Below, piece after piece: positions 16,903 to 24,747 of a DNA stretch of 27,045 bases. Each line of letters begins with the position of its first letter. The stretch's first letter is position 1. This DNA is from CAYNWK01 sp964400875 (GTDB taxonomy: Bacteria > Chloroflexota > Anaerolineae > Anaerolineales > UBA4823). The stretch covers positions 1-27,045 of the forward strand of contig CAYNWK010000051.1 of the NCBI GenBank assembly GCA_964400875.1. The letters are read 5' to 3'. The notes below the pieces were generated by a model. The model did not search any database and had not been told where the DNA came from. It saw nothing but the letters and a program-made list of their open reading frames with translations. A program made the position numbers and the translations under genes.

Positions 16903-16978
16903 GCCCGGACAATATCATCCGGGCGTCGCGGGGAAAGCGGGATCAAAATCAACGTTTGACGATGATCGGCCCGGATAT
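16903..16978 (-). promoter_or_regulatory. Candidate attenuator: competing stems in the alaS leader
   Basis: Three segments of the minus-strand leader can pair in two exclusive ways. Segment 1, ATCCGGGC (16976-16969), lies inside the leader ORF. Segment 2 is GCCCGGAT (16924-16917). Segment 3 is TCCGGGC (16909-16903). Stem 1:2 has 8 bp, extendable by AAT/ATT across a three-base bulge. Stem 2:3 has 7 bp with an 8-base loop and is followed by the T-rich but imperfect stretch ATTGTTGATT. The pairings are read directly; the regulatory role is inferred. Confidence 0.35.
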
Positions 16979-17092
16979 TGGTTTTTTTATGGCGGCTGCA
17001 AAGCGCGCCGGAGCGCCAGCAGCCTCAATAGCAGCAGCGGGTCTGATCAGGGTGAATGCTCTAGGGGTCGAAGATTGCAATCTGAATGACAT
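16949..17092 (-). CDS. Alanine-rich leader peptide of alaS (candidate)
   Basis: A 47-residue ORF on the minus strand, in the roughly 320-nt leader between the alaS promoter and alaS. Eleven residues are alanine. Ten of them fall in residues 19-34 (PAAAIEAAG, then APARFAAAIKK), encoded by GCT GCT GCT, GCT GCT, GCT, GCG, and GCA GCC GCC. A cognate-amino-acid-rich short ORF between promoter and aminoacyl-tRNA synthetase gene is the arrangement of ribosome-mediated attenuators such as pheM-pheST in E. coli. The ATG at 17092 lies about 32 nt after the predicted transcription start. Its Shine-Dalgarno is weak (TAGAG). The ORF ends 148 nt before alaS. It could be a chance ORF in GC-rich sequence; the alanine clustering and the pairing segments just downstream argue otherwise. 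Confidence 0.4.
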   Translation of the reverse strand: MSFRLQSSTPRAFTLIRPAAAIEAAGAPARFAAAIKKPISGPIIVKR

Positions 17093-17130
17093 CTCTAGTT
17101 CTCATCATCGACTAATACATAAGCAATCCG

Positions 17131-17159
17131 ATTATAAAACACTTTAGCCGATTTGAAAA
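17131..17159 (-). promoter_or_regulatory. Promoter of the alaS cluster
   Basis: Minus-strand TTTTCA (17159-17154), a 17-base spacer and a perfect TATAAT (17136-17131). The start should be near 17124, giving a leader of about 320 nt before alaS. It is back to back with the plus-strand TATAAT at 17180-17185. Confidence 0.55.
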
Positions 17160-17179
17160 ATCGAATTACCGAATTACGT

Positions 17180-17185
17180 TATAAT
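17180..17185 (+). promoter_or_regulatory. -10 box of the SpeE-like gene, apparently leaderless
   Basis: A perfect TATAAT ends 10 bases before the ATG at 17196. There is no Shine-Dalgarno, and no good -35 box at 16-18 bases (the nearest, TTGAAA, is at 21). Transcription would start about three bases before the ATG. Confidence 0.45.
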
Positions 17186-17195
17186 CCCCCCGTCC

Positions 17196-18752
17196 ATGAT
17201 GAAGCGTTACCTGTATTTCACCGTATTTGCCTCCGGCATGACCACCCTGGCGGTGGAATTATCCGCCTCTCGCCTGTTGGGCAACGTCTTCGGCACCAGC
17301 AACCTGGTTTGGGCCAGCATCATCGGTCTGATCCTAATTTACCTCACTGGCGGATATTTTCTAGGCGGGCGCTGGGCTGATCGCTCGCCGCATTACCGCT
17401 CGATGTACCTGATCCTGGCCTGGGGCGCATTCCTGATCGGCCTGGTGCCCCTGCCTGCCCGAACTGTGCTGCGTATGGCGGCCGAGGCCTTCGACCAGCT
17501 TCAGGTCGGTGTGCTATTTGGCTCCTTTACCGGTGTCCTGATCCTTTTCAGCTTACCGGTGACGCTGCTGGGGACGATCTCGCCCTTCGCCATACGCCTG
17601 GCGATCCGGCGTCCCGAGGAAGCGGGCACGGTCTCAGGGCGGATCTACGCAGTGTCCACTTTGGGTTCGTTTCTAGGGACTTTCTTGCCCGTGCTGGTGA
17701 TGATCCCCACGATCGGCACAGCGCTCACCTTCCTGGTATTCAGCCTTTTCCTCACGCTGGTGGCCCTGGCCGGTTTGTGGCTGTCCAGCGGCTGGCGCTC
17801 GGCGCTTACCATCTCCTGGATGCCGCTGGTATTAATTCTCATCGCGGCCTTCGGGTTGGGTGGGGGTATCAAGGATACGGCCGGGCAGATCTATGAAACC
17901 GAGTCCAGTTATAACTACATCCAGGTGCTGGAGCAGGATGGCTATCGTTACTTGCGCTTGAATGACGGCCAGGGCGTGCATTCCACCTACCATCCCGAGC
18001 AGCTGGCTTACTACGGCCCGTGGATGCAGTTCCTGGCTGCTCCGTTCTTCAACGCGCCGCCGTACCGACCCGAAGAGGTGGAAAGTGTCGCCATCGTCGG
18101 CTTGGCAGCCGGCACGGTTGCCCGCCAGGCAACCGCAGCCTTTGGACCGATTCCTATCGATGGGTTCGAGATCGACCCGGAAATTATCCGGGTTGCGCGA
18201 GAGTACTTCGATATGAACGAACCCAACCTGAATGCCATCGCCCAGGACGGTCGTTGGGGCCTGGAGCACAGCACCCGGCGCTACGACCTGATCGCCGTAG
18301 ATGCTTACCGCCCGCCGTACATTCCCTGGCACTTGACTACCCGGGAGTTCTTTCAAATCGTCCACGATCGACTGGCAGAGGATGGTGCCATGGGAATCAA
18401 CGTGGGGCGAGCTCCCGGCGATCGCCGGTTGATTGACGCTTTAGTGACGACGATCCGCACGGTTTTCCCCTCGGTCTACGTGATCGATATCCCGGGGACG
18501 TTCAATTCCATCGTCTACGCCACCGTGCAACCAACCCAGGTCGAAAATCTGTACGCTAACATCGTCGCCCTGGAAACTGGCGGGCAGGCGCATCCAATGC
18601 TGATGGATTCACTGCGTATTGCTGGGGCATACCAGCAGCCCCTACCTGCCGGTACGCTGGTTTTCACCGATGACCGCGCACCGATCGAGTTGATCACCAA
18701 CGAAATGGTCTTGAATTTCGTCTTATTTGGAGATGTGGAGTCGCTGCGATGA
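17196..18752 (+). CDS. Membrane protein with C-terminal spermidine-synthase-like domain
   Basis: A 518-residue fusion. Residues 1 to about 225 hold about seven or eight hydrophobic helices (start VFASGMTTLAVELSASRLLG; later TLLGTISPFAIRLA and a GRIYAVSTLGSFLGTF motif typical of this family). From about residue 232 it is a Rossmann-fold polyamine-synthase-like domain: ESSYNYIQVLEQDGYRYLRL, a degenerate cofactor loop VGLAAGTVARQ, GFEIDPEIIRVAREYF, DGRW, and YDLIAVDAYRPPYIPWHLTT, with the Asp expected at the catalytic position. Such fusions are common in environmental bacteria and usually annotated as fused MFS/spermidine synthase; the substrate is not established. Translation can start at either of two consecutive ATGs. 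Its stop overlaps the next start as ATGA, implying translational coupling. Confidence 0.82.
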   Translation: MMKRYLYFTVFASGMTTLAVELSASRLLGNVFGTSNLVWASIIGLILIYLTGGYFLGGRWADRSPHYRSMYLILAWGAFLIGLVPLPARTVLRMAAEAFDQLQVGVLFGSFTGVLILFSLPVTLLGTISPFAIRLAIRRPEEAGTVSGRIYAVSTLGSFLGTFLPVLVMIPTIGTALTFLVFSLFLTLVALAGLWLSSGWRSALTISWMPLVLILIAAFGLGGGIKDTAGQIYETESSYNYIQVLEQDGYRYLRLNDGQGVHSTYHPEQLAYYGPWMQFLAAPFFNAPPYRPEEVESVAIVGLAAGTVARQATAAFGPIPIDGFEIDPEIIRVAREYFDMNEPNLNAIAQDGRWGLEHSTRRYDLIAVDAYRPPYIPWHLTTREFFQIVHDRLAEDGAMGINVGRAPGDRRLIDALVTTIRTVFPSVYVIDIPGTFNSIVYATVQPTQVENLYANIVALETGGQAHPMLMDSLRIAGAYQQPLPAGTLVFTDDRAPIELITNEMVLNFVLFGDVESLR

Positions 18753-19369
18753 ACCTTTCAGAATCAGAACGAGAGGCACCACAGAACCCTGCTGAGCCTG
18801 AAAGCCCAAAAATGGGCGAGCTCGATTCGCTTCGGGAAGAGGCGGAAGGTTATCGAAGACGGGATGCGTTTCATGAAAAAATTTCCTGGGCGGCGACGAT
18901 TCTTGCGCCGGTCGTCCTGGTACTTACCGGCGTGCGCCTGCTGCTCACCCCCGTTTTCGTGCAGNNNNNNNNNNNNNNNNNNNNNNNNNNNNNNNNNNNN
19001 NNNNNNNNNNNNNNNNNNNNNNNNNNNNNNNNNNNNNNNNNNNNNNNNNNNNNNNNNNNNNNNNTATGGGCGTGGTTCGGCGATTGGTGGGGTCACTTCC
19101 GGAAGGGATTGGTGCGCGGCGGCCGGTTAACCATCCTGTTGGTCGGCGTCATCATCTTGTTCGTATTGGCTGCCTTCGGCGTGTTTTTCGTCGCTTTCCA
19201 TGAAGTCTTCTTCGATCCGAACACCTGGACTTTTGCCTATTCCGACACGCTCATCCGTTTATTCCCCGAACGTTTCTGGCGGGACGCCTTCCTGGTCATT
19301 GGCTTAATCGCCGTGCTGGGAGGAGCCGTGCTGGCCTTCGGATTCCGTGAGAGGGAAAGCGAATTGTAG
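18749..19369 (+). CDS. TIGR01906/DUF1461-type integral membrane protein, with assembly gap
   Basis: An integral membrane protein overlapping the previous stop by four bases. A hydrophilic N-terminus (1-45, Glu/Pro-rich) precedes a first helix (about 46-70). A 100-N gap follows, then two more helices. The hallmark of the family is seen after the gap: VFFVAFHEVFFDPNTWTF, then LIRLFPERFW, that is, an FHE...FF...W motif followed by LFP..FW, on an extracytoplasmic loop between helices. Both sides of the gap are in the same frame with 100 N, but the true length is unknown. Total length (206 with the gap) is close to the family's usual 200-230. Function unknown. Coupling to the SpeE-like gene suggests a shared process at the membrane. 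Confidence 0.75.
   Translation: MNLSESEREAPQNPAEPESPKMGELDSLREEAEGYRRRDAFHEKISWAATILAPVVLVLTGVRLLLTPVFVQXXXXXXXXXXXXXXXXXXXXXXXXXXXXXXXXXXWAWFGDWWGHFRKGLVRGGRLTILLVGVIILFVLAAFGVFFVAFHEVFFDPNTWTFAYSDTLIRLFPERFWRDAFLVIGLIAVLGGAVLAFGFRERESEL
18965..19064. other. Assembly gap (100 N) inside the DUF1461-type gene
   Basis: Exactly 100 N, again a placeholder. The missing part probably encodes an extracytoplasmic loop and the start of the second helix. Confidence 0.98.
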
Positions 19370-19393
19370 CTGCTGCTTTGTCCTCGATCATCA

Positions 19394-19431
19394 AAACACC
19401 CCCTACCTGTTTTCAGGGCAAGGGGGTGTTT
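19394..19431. terminator. Bidirectional terminator between convergent genes
   Basis: An 11-bp perfect stem AAACACCCCCT (19394-19404) / AGGGGGTGTTT (19421-19431) encloses a second small stem CCTG-TTTT-CAGG. T-rich sequence follows on both strands (TTTGCTTGTTTCT on plus, TTTT on minus). It lies between the convergent DUF1461-type and phosphoglycerate mutase genes. Confidence 0.8.
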
Positions 19432-19455
19432 GCTTGTTTCTACTTGGCTTGGAAC

Positions 19456-20664
19456 TCAGGCTCCGAATTTCTCCAGCCGGCCGGCGTGCGCCAGGGCTAA
19501 TGGCATGGTGTCCAAGGCAGGGAAAGTTCCCAGCCCTCCACGCGCGCAGGCTCGTTCGCCAAACTTCGGTTGATCATCTGGTCGGACCGTGGCTGGAGCC
19601 CAGAATAGGTATGGGACCGGGTGCCAGCTGTGGGTTCGCAGCCTTGCCGGAGTGGAATGGTCACCGGTGACGATCAGCACATCCGGCTTCAGCCCCAACA
19701 GCTGAGGGAGCGCCTGGTCTACGCCCTCGATGATCTTAGCCTTGCCCTCGAAATCGCCGTCCTCGCCCTTGCTGTCGGTTTTCTTGATGTGCACGAAGAA
19801 GAAATCGTAATCCGGCCAGACCCTGGACAGAGCGGCGAATTCGTCGTGCGGAGATTCTCCCTCGAATGCGATGACATCCATGCCCACCAGGCTGGCGACG
19901 CCTTTATACATGGGATAAACTGAGACGCAGGCCGCGCGAACGCCATAGGAATCCTGATAGTTGGGTAGATTCGGATCGGTAGCAAAACCGCGCAGGGTCA
20001 TGCCGTTGGCCTTCGGCTGGTCTGTCAGTAATTCACGGGCTTTCGCGTACCACTGACCGAACAGCTGGGCGGTCTTCTCGGCGGCGGGGGAATTAGCCTC
20101 GATGGGCAGCGGCGGCACGCCGGTGCGCTGCGGATCGGTGTCTTCGATGTCCGGGTCAAGGCCCTCCCCACGCATCACCATGGCAAAGCGGTATTCCTTT
20201 ACCTGGCGAACTTCTGTCTCTACGCCGGGGAGTTGGATGCCTTGCAAGCGTTCCACCAGCGGCGCCGATTCATCGCTGGGGATGCGACCGGCGCGGCGAT
20301 CGCTGATGTTGCCTTCCTCGTCCAGTGTGCAGAAGTTGCCGCGCACCGCCACGTCGCCCGGATTAACTTTTAATCCAACGCCTACGGATTCGAGCACCCC
20401 GCGGCCGATTTCGTATCGGATCGGGTCGTAGCCGAACAAGGCAAGGTGCGCCGGTCCGGAGCCCGGGGTGATGCCTGGGCGGATGGGGATCGTCTGCCCG
20501 AGCATACCTTCTTTAGCAAGTCGATCCATGTTCGGGGTGCGCGCGGCTTCCAGTTCGGTAGGACCGCCCTCTTCGATCGGCAGCCCGCCCAGCCCATCCA
20601 TCACCAGCAAGACGATCTTGCTGTCGGAAGGGCGGAATATGGGGGGAAGATAATCAAATGGCAT
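19456..20664 (-). CDS. apgM: 2,3-bisphosphoglycerate-independent phosphoglycerate mutase, archaeal type
   Basis: Cytosolic glycolytic/gluconeogenic enzyme of 402 residues that interconverts 3- and 2-phosphoglycerate without a bisphosphate cofactor. It belongs to the alkaline-phosphatase superfamily. Metal-site Asp23 lies in LLVMDGLGG, and the phospho-acceptor serine is Ser69 in TPGSGPAHLALFGYDP. Further family motifs are RGNFCTLD, IADRRAGRI-like SDRRAGRIPS, FFVHIKKTDSKGEDGDF and the second metal site VTGDHSTPARLRTHSWHPVP. Length matches the archaeal ApgM class (about 400) and not the longer GpmI class (about 510). The start has AAGGAG 11 bases upstream of the ATG. Downstream it converges on the DUF1461-type gene with a terminator between. 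Confidence 0.94.
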   Translation of the reverse strand: MPFDYLPPIFRPSDSKIVLLVMDGLGGLPIEEGGPTELEAARTPNMDRLAKEGMLGQTIPIRPGITPGSGPAHLALFGYDPIRYEIGRGVLESVGVGLKVNPGDVAVRGNFCTLDEEGNISDRRAGRIPSDESAPLVERLQGIQLPGVETEVRQVKEYRFAMVMRGEGLDPDIEDTDPQRTGVPPLPIEANSPAAEKTAQLFGQWYAKARELLTDQPKANGMTLRGFATDPNLPNYQDSYGVRAACVSVYPMYKGVASLVGMDVIAFEGESPHDEFAALSRVWPDYDFFFVHIKKTDSKGEDGDFEGKAKIIEGVDQALPQLLGLKPDVLIVTGDHSTPARLRTHSWHPVPYLFWAPATVRPDDQPKFGERACARGGLGTFPALDTMPLALAHAGRLEKFGA

Positions 20665-20786
20665 TCTACGTACTCCTTCATATTAACCCGGTCCCAGAGT
20701 CTGACCGCGTTGACCCGACACTCAGGACCGTTATTTTCCGGCTGGAGCGCTGGTCAGGGATCTCGATTCTGGCCTGGTTGGATTTG

Positions 20787-20828
20787 AAAAGGGCGCAGAG
20801 TTGCCGGATACCTGGCTGCTCTGCGCCC
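20787..20828 (-). terminator. Terminator after the orphan ABC ATPase gene
   Basis: On the minus strand a perfect 10-bp stem GGGCGCAGAG / CTCTGCGCCC (20828-20819 with 20800-20791) with an 18-base loop is followed directly by TTTT. It lies 60 nt after the ATPase stop and ends its transcription before apgM, which then needs its own promoter. None is obvious; TAATAT just before the apgM Shine-Dalgarno is a weak candidate. Confidence 0.8.
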
Positions 20829-20887
20829 TAGATTGACGGTAGTCGGGATGTTATTCCCTTGTTACAACTTATAGGATTGGATACCCA

Positions 20888-21988
20888 TTACCGCACAGCC
20901 TGTTCACTCTCCCGGTCAAAGATGTGCATGTTGTCCATGTTAAAGATGACCTGGACCTTGTCGTCGATATGGTAGCGAGAGCGCGGATCAACCCGAGCGA
21001 CGAAGCTGTGATCGCCGCTGGTGAGGTAGACGAATATCTCGTTGCCCATCAGCTCGGTCACATCCACCTTCGATTCGACGTTTTGGGCGATGATGTTGGG
21101 CGGGGTGAAGTCAGGGTTGTGGATATCCTCCGGACGGATGCCGAAGATCACTTTCTTGCCCACATATGGGCTGTAAGTCTCGCCCCGATCATCCGGGATC
21201 TCCACGTTGAAAGCGCCGGCGTCTACATGTAGCTTGCCATCCACCTTCTCGACGCTGGCGGGGAAGAAGTTCATCGCGGGTGAGCCGATGAAGCCAGCTA
21301 CGAATACGTTGTTCGGGTAATCATACAGGTTTTGTGGGGTGTCGATCTGCTGCAGGACGCCGGCGTTGAGCACGGCGATGCGCGATGCCATGGTCATCGC
21401 CTCGACCTGGTCGTGGGTCACGTAAATAAAAGTCGTTGCCAACTGTTGGTGCAGTTTGCTGATGTTGGCGCGGGTTTCAACGCGCAATTTGGCATCCAGA
21501 TTGGAGAGCGGTTCGTCAAATAAGAAGACTTTCGGCTCGCGTACAATGGCGCGCCCTACAGCCACGCGCTGGCGCTGGCCACCAGAGAGCTGGCGAGGTT
21601 TGCGGTCGAGCAGGTTTCCGATCCCGAGGATTTCGGCGGCTTCCTCCACACGCCGTTTAATATCTTCCTTGGGTGTCTTGCGGAGTTTGAGCCCAAAAGC
21701 CATGTTGTCGTAGACCGACATATGCGGGTAAAGGGCGTAAGACTGGAAAACCATGGCGATGTCGCGGTCTTTCGGAGGTACGTCGTTGACCACCTGTTCG
21801 CCGATCAGGATGTGGCCATCGCTGATCTCCTCCAAGCCTGCAAGGCACCTCAACGCTGTAGATTTTCCGCAGCCTGAAGGTCCGACGAGCACAAGGAATT
21901 CCTTGTCCTCTATTTGGATGTCCAAGTCATTTACGGCAGTGACATCGCCAAAACGCTTGTACACGTGATCGTAGGTAACGCTGGCCAT
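20888..21988 (-). CDS. Carbohydrate-type ABC transporter ATPase (MsmX/UgpC/MalK family)
   Basis: A 366-residue ATPase subunit for sugar or glycerol-phosphate importers. Walker A is GPSGCGKST (36-44), the Q-loop glutamine Gln82 is in VFQSYALYPHM, the signature is LSGGQRQRVAVGRA (134-147), Walker B is VFLFDEP (154-160), and the switch His192 is in VTHDQVEA. The C-terminal third (about 240-366) is the regulatory OB/TOBE domain of this family (VIFGIRPEDIHNP, then TELMGNEIFVYL). It stands alone with its own strong promoter and terminator and without permease or binding protein. That fits a shared, multi-partner ATPase like MsmX of Bacillus (inference). The start has AAAGGAGA eight bases upstream. 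Confidence 0.95.
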   Translation of the reverse strand: MASVTYDHVYKRFGDVTAVNDLDIQIEDKEFLVLVGPSGCGKSTALRCLAGLEEISDGHILIGEQVVNDVPPKDRDIAMVFQSYALYPHMSVYDNMAFGLKLRKTPKEDIKRRVEEAAEILGIGNLLDRKPRQLSGGQRQRVAVGRAIVREPKVFLFDEPLSNLDAKLRVETRANISKLHQQLATTFIYVTHDQVEAMTMASRIAVLNAGVLQQIDTPQNLYDYPNNVFVAGFIGSPAMNFFPASVEKVDGKLHVDAGAFNVEIPDDRGETYSPYVGKKVIFGIRPEDIHNPDFTPPNIIAQNVESKVDVTELMGNEIFVYLTSGDHSFVARVDPRSRYHIDDKVQVIFNMDNMHIFDRESEQAVR

Positions 21989-22025
21989 GGGTATTTCTCC
22001 TTTCGACGAGAGTATAGTGCATTCA

Positions 22026-22054
22026 TTATATTCTTAAAAAGATAAATTTGCAAT
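22026..22054 (-). promoter_or_regulatory. Promoter of the orphan ABC ATPase gene
   Basis: TTGCAA (22054-22049), a 17-base AT-rich spacer and a perfect TATAAT (22031-22026) on the minus strand. The predicted start near 22019 gives a leader of about 30 nt that contains the Shine-Dalgarno AAAGGAGA. This is one of the best promoters in the window. Confidence 0.75.
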
Positions 22055-22101
22055 TGAATTGGAGCGATTGGGAGTAAATCTGTTCCGGCGTGCATCTCGC
22101 C

Positions 22102-22130
22102 TTGCCGAATTGCCCCGCGCAATATAGAAT
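22102..22130 (+). promoter_or_regulatory. mutS promoter, apparently leaderless
   Basis: TTGCCG (22102-22107), a 17-base spacer and TAGAAT (22125-22130). Only six bases (GGGGTC) separate the -10 box from the ATG at 22137, so transcription should begin at or next to the start codon. It is divergent from the ABC ATPase promoter 50 bases upstream. Confidence 0.5.
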
Positions 22131-22136
22131 GGGGTC

Positions 22137-24725
22137 ATGGCAAAGAATGATGAAGTCACCCCCATACGAAGGCAGTACTTGAAGATCAAACGTCAATACC
22201 CCGACGCGATCCTGTTTTTCAGGTTAGGGGACTTTTACGAGACGTTCGATCAGGACGCCGAGATCACTGCCCGGGAGCTGGACATCGTGCTCACTTCCCG
22301 CAACGTTGCCAAAGGAGCCAAGATCCCCATGGCGGGGATTCCCTACCATGCGGTGGAGAACTATTTATCCAGGTTGATCGACCGGGGTTACCACGTGGCG
22401 ATCTGCGAGCAGGTAGGCGACGAACCGGTCAAGGGGCTGATGCCCAGGGAGGTCGTGCGCGTGGTCACCCCTGGGACGATCGTCGAACCGGGGCTGCTGC
22501 CCGGCGACGCCAATAACTACCTGGCCTGCGTGGTCGTGGAAGAGGATCGCGCCGGCGTGGCTTTCGTGGATATTACTACCGGTGAGTTCGCTGCCACTGA
22601 GCTCAAAGGCGCCGACCTGCAGCCGGTGCTGCGCGGCGAATTACTGCGCCTGCGTCCGGCGGAGGTGCTGCACCCGGACTCGCAAGCGCTCGATGCCGAT
22701 CTCCCTGGTCACTCGACAGGCTGGCCTGCCTGGCGCTTCGAACCTGGTCGCTGTCAGGAGGCTTTGCTGCGCCATTTCGAAGCGGGCTCCCTGGATGGCT
22801 TCGGCTTGCGCGGCAAATCTTTCGCCACGCGGGCTGCCGGCGGTATCCTGCAATATTTGCACGAGACTCAGTCGGCGGCTCTCAAGTTGCTGACCGGGTT
22901 GTCCACGTACGAGCTATCGGAGTTTATGACGCTGGATGTGGCCACCCGCCGCAATTTGGAGCTGACCGAGACTATTCGCGGCGGGCGCGAGCGCGGATCT
23001 TTGTTGGAGGTGATCGATCACACCATTACCCCCATGGGCCGCCGGATGATCCACCAGTGGGTCAGCAAACCTTTGCTCGACGTCGAGCGGATTCGTCAGC
23101 GGCAGGACGGCGCGGCGTTTTTTTACCAGGATGGCCTGCTGAGAGCGGAAGTGCGGGCAGCCTTCAAACCGCTTGCCGACCTGGAACGGCTGACCCAGCG
23201 TATTGCCGGGGGAACTGCTCAGCCTCGGGATTTGGTTTCGCTGCGTGCTACGCTGGAACATTTACCGCACCTCCAGGGACTCTTGCCAAAGGAGGGGGAA
23301 AAGCTGGCGGAAAACCTGCGCGCCTTCGACCTGTGCGCGGATGAACTGGCTTACCTGGAATTTGCACTTGAAGAGGACCCACCGGCGACTCTTCAGAACA
23401 TCGGCATCATCCGGCCGGGTTTCTCCGCCGAATTGGACGACGTGCTGGCGCGCTCCAAGCATGCCCGCGATTGGATCGCCCTGCTGGAAGGCCAGGAACG
23501 CAAGCGCACCGGGATCAAATCCCTCAAGGTTGGCTATAACAAAGTATTCGGTTATTACCTGGAAGTCACCAAGGCGAACACGCCAGAAGTGCCCGGGGAA
23601 TATATACGCAAGCAGACGTTAGTCAACGCGGAACGATATATTACCCCCGAGCTCAAGGAGTACGAGACGCTGGTGTTGAACGCAGAGGAGCGCATCCACG
23701 CCATCGAGACCCGCCTCTTCAAAGAGATCTGCGAACATCTGGTGAAGTCGGCCGGCCGTTTGGTGGAGACTGCCCGGGCGCTGGCCCAGCTGGATGTGCT
23801 CGCCGGTTTGGCCGAAGCGGCCGCCTTGGGCGGCTACGTCCGCCCTGAAGTGGTCGATGAAGACGTGCTGGAGATCCAGGCAGGGCGCCACCCGGTAGTG
23901 GAGCGCACGCTGGTGGGTGAGCGCTTTGTCCCGAATGAAGTGATCTTCGAAGAAGGCGAGCGGATTCGTCTAATCACTGGGCCCAATATGAGCGGTAAAT
24001 CTACCCTGATCCGCCAGGTCGCCTTGATCGTGTTGATGGCCCAGATCGGCAGTTTCGTACCCGCCGACGCAGCCCGCATCGGGCTGGTCGATCGCATTTT
24101 CACCCGCATCGGCGCGCAAGATGAGATCCACGCCGGGAAATCTACGTTCATGGTCGAGATGGTGGAAACCGCCAACATCTTGCACCATGCTACCGAGCGA
24201 AGCTTGCTGATCTTGGACGAGATCGGACGCGGCACCAGCACCTACGATGGGGTCTCCATTGCCTGGGCGGTGGTCGAATACATCCACAACCATCCGCAGC
24301 TGCGCGCTAAAACCCTTTTCGCCACCCATTACCACGAATTGACCCAGTTGGCCCAGCTGCTGCCGGGAGTACGCAATTACAACGTGGCGGTCAGCGAAGC
24401 CGATGGACAGGTGGTTTTCCTTCACAAGATCGTTCCGGGCAGCGCCGACCGCTCCTATGGCATTCACGTAGCCCAGCTCGCCGGTCTGCCGCGTCCCGTT
24501 GTGCAGCGAGCTGGCGAGATCCTCAGCCTGCTGGAAGCCTCCTCCGGAAAGGCTGTGCGCATCGACCCGCAGGCGCCGAAGCAGATGGCTCTCTTCCCGG
24601 AGACCAACCCGCTGCTGGATGAGCTCAAGAAACTGGACGTCAACACCCTCTCCCCCATCGAGGCTCTGAACAAGCTGTTCGAATGGCAGCGTAAGTTCCT
24701 GGATTCGTCATCGGACGATTCTTAA
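22137..24725 (+). CDS. mutS: DNA mismatch repair protein MutS
   Basis: An 862-residue ATPase that recognises mispairs and initiates mismatch repair. The mismatch-reading Phe-X-Glu motif is in FFRLGDFYETFDQD (Phe33, Glu35). The connector, lever and clamp regions follow (FMTLDVATRRNLELTETIRG at the core, YNKVFGYYLEVTKAN in the clamp-side domain). The ABC-type ATPase has Walker A TGPNMSGKSTLIRQ (about 614-627), Walker B LLILDEIGRGTSTYDG with the signature serine region, and the ATHYHEL His-switch motif. The C-terminal part ends with an SPIEALNKLFEWQ stretch, typical of MutS. Full length for MutS1. No mutL is adjacent. The stop is 22 nt from the stop of the convergent methyltransferase, and no clear terminator lies between them. 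Confidence 0.97.
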   Translation: MAKNDEVTPIRRQYLKIKRQYPDAILFFRLGDFYETFDQDAEITARELDIVLTSRNVAKGAKIPMAGIPYHAVENYLSRLIDRGYHVAICEQVGDEPVKGLMPREVVRVVTPGTIVEPGLLPGDANNYLACVVVEEDRAGVAFVDITTGEFAATELKGADLQPVLRGELLRLRPAEVLHPDSQALDADLPGHSTGWPAWRFEPGRCQEALLRHFEAGSLDGFGLRGKSFATRAAGGILQYLHETQSAALKLLTGLSTYELSEFMTLDVATRRNLELTETIRGGRERGSLLEVIDHTITPMGRRMIHQWVSKPLLDVERIRQRQDGAAFFYQDGLLRAEVRAAFKPLADLERLTQRIAGGTAQPRDLVSLRATLEHLPHLQGLLPKEGEKLAENLRAFDLCADELAYLEFALEEDPPATLQNIGIIRPGFSAELDDVLARSKHARDWIALLEGQERKRTGIKSLKVGYNKVFGYYLEVTKANTPEVPGEYIRKQTLVNAERYITPELKEYETLVLNAEERIHAIETRLFKEICEHLVKSAGRLVETARALAQLDVLAGLAEAAALGGYVRPEVVDEDVLEIQAGRHPVVERTLVGERFVPNEVIFEEGERIRLITGPNMSGKSTLIRQVALIVLMAQIGSFVPADAARIGLVDRIFTRIGAQDEIHAGKSTFMVEMVETANILHHATERSLLILDEIGRGTSTYDGVSIAWAVVEYIHNHPQLRAKTLFATHYHELTQLAQLLPGVRNYNVAVSEADGQVVFLHKIVPGSADRSYGIHVAQLAGLPRPVVQRAGEILSLLEASSGKAVRIDPQAPKQMALFPETNPLLDELKKLDVNTLSPIEALNKLFEWQRKFLDSSSDDS

Positions 24726-24747
24726 GCTGGCATTGCCTCCAAAGCAG

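Noticed and set aside
16801..17124. T-box riboswitch upstream of alaS
   Set aside because: The leader is long enough, but I find neither the conserved GGTGG..ACC T-box sequence nor a UGGU bulge for tRNA-Ala, nor a standard terminator/antiterminator pair with T-tract.
16821..17147. Plus-strand alanine-rich ORF opposite the alaS leader
   Set aside because: Its alanine-rich part is the complement of the leader ORF (GC-rich GCN/GCN symmetry), and it has no start signal. This symmetry is also a caution for the leader ORF itself.
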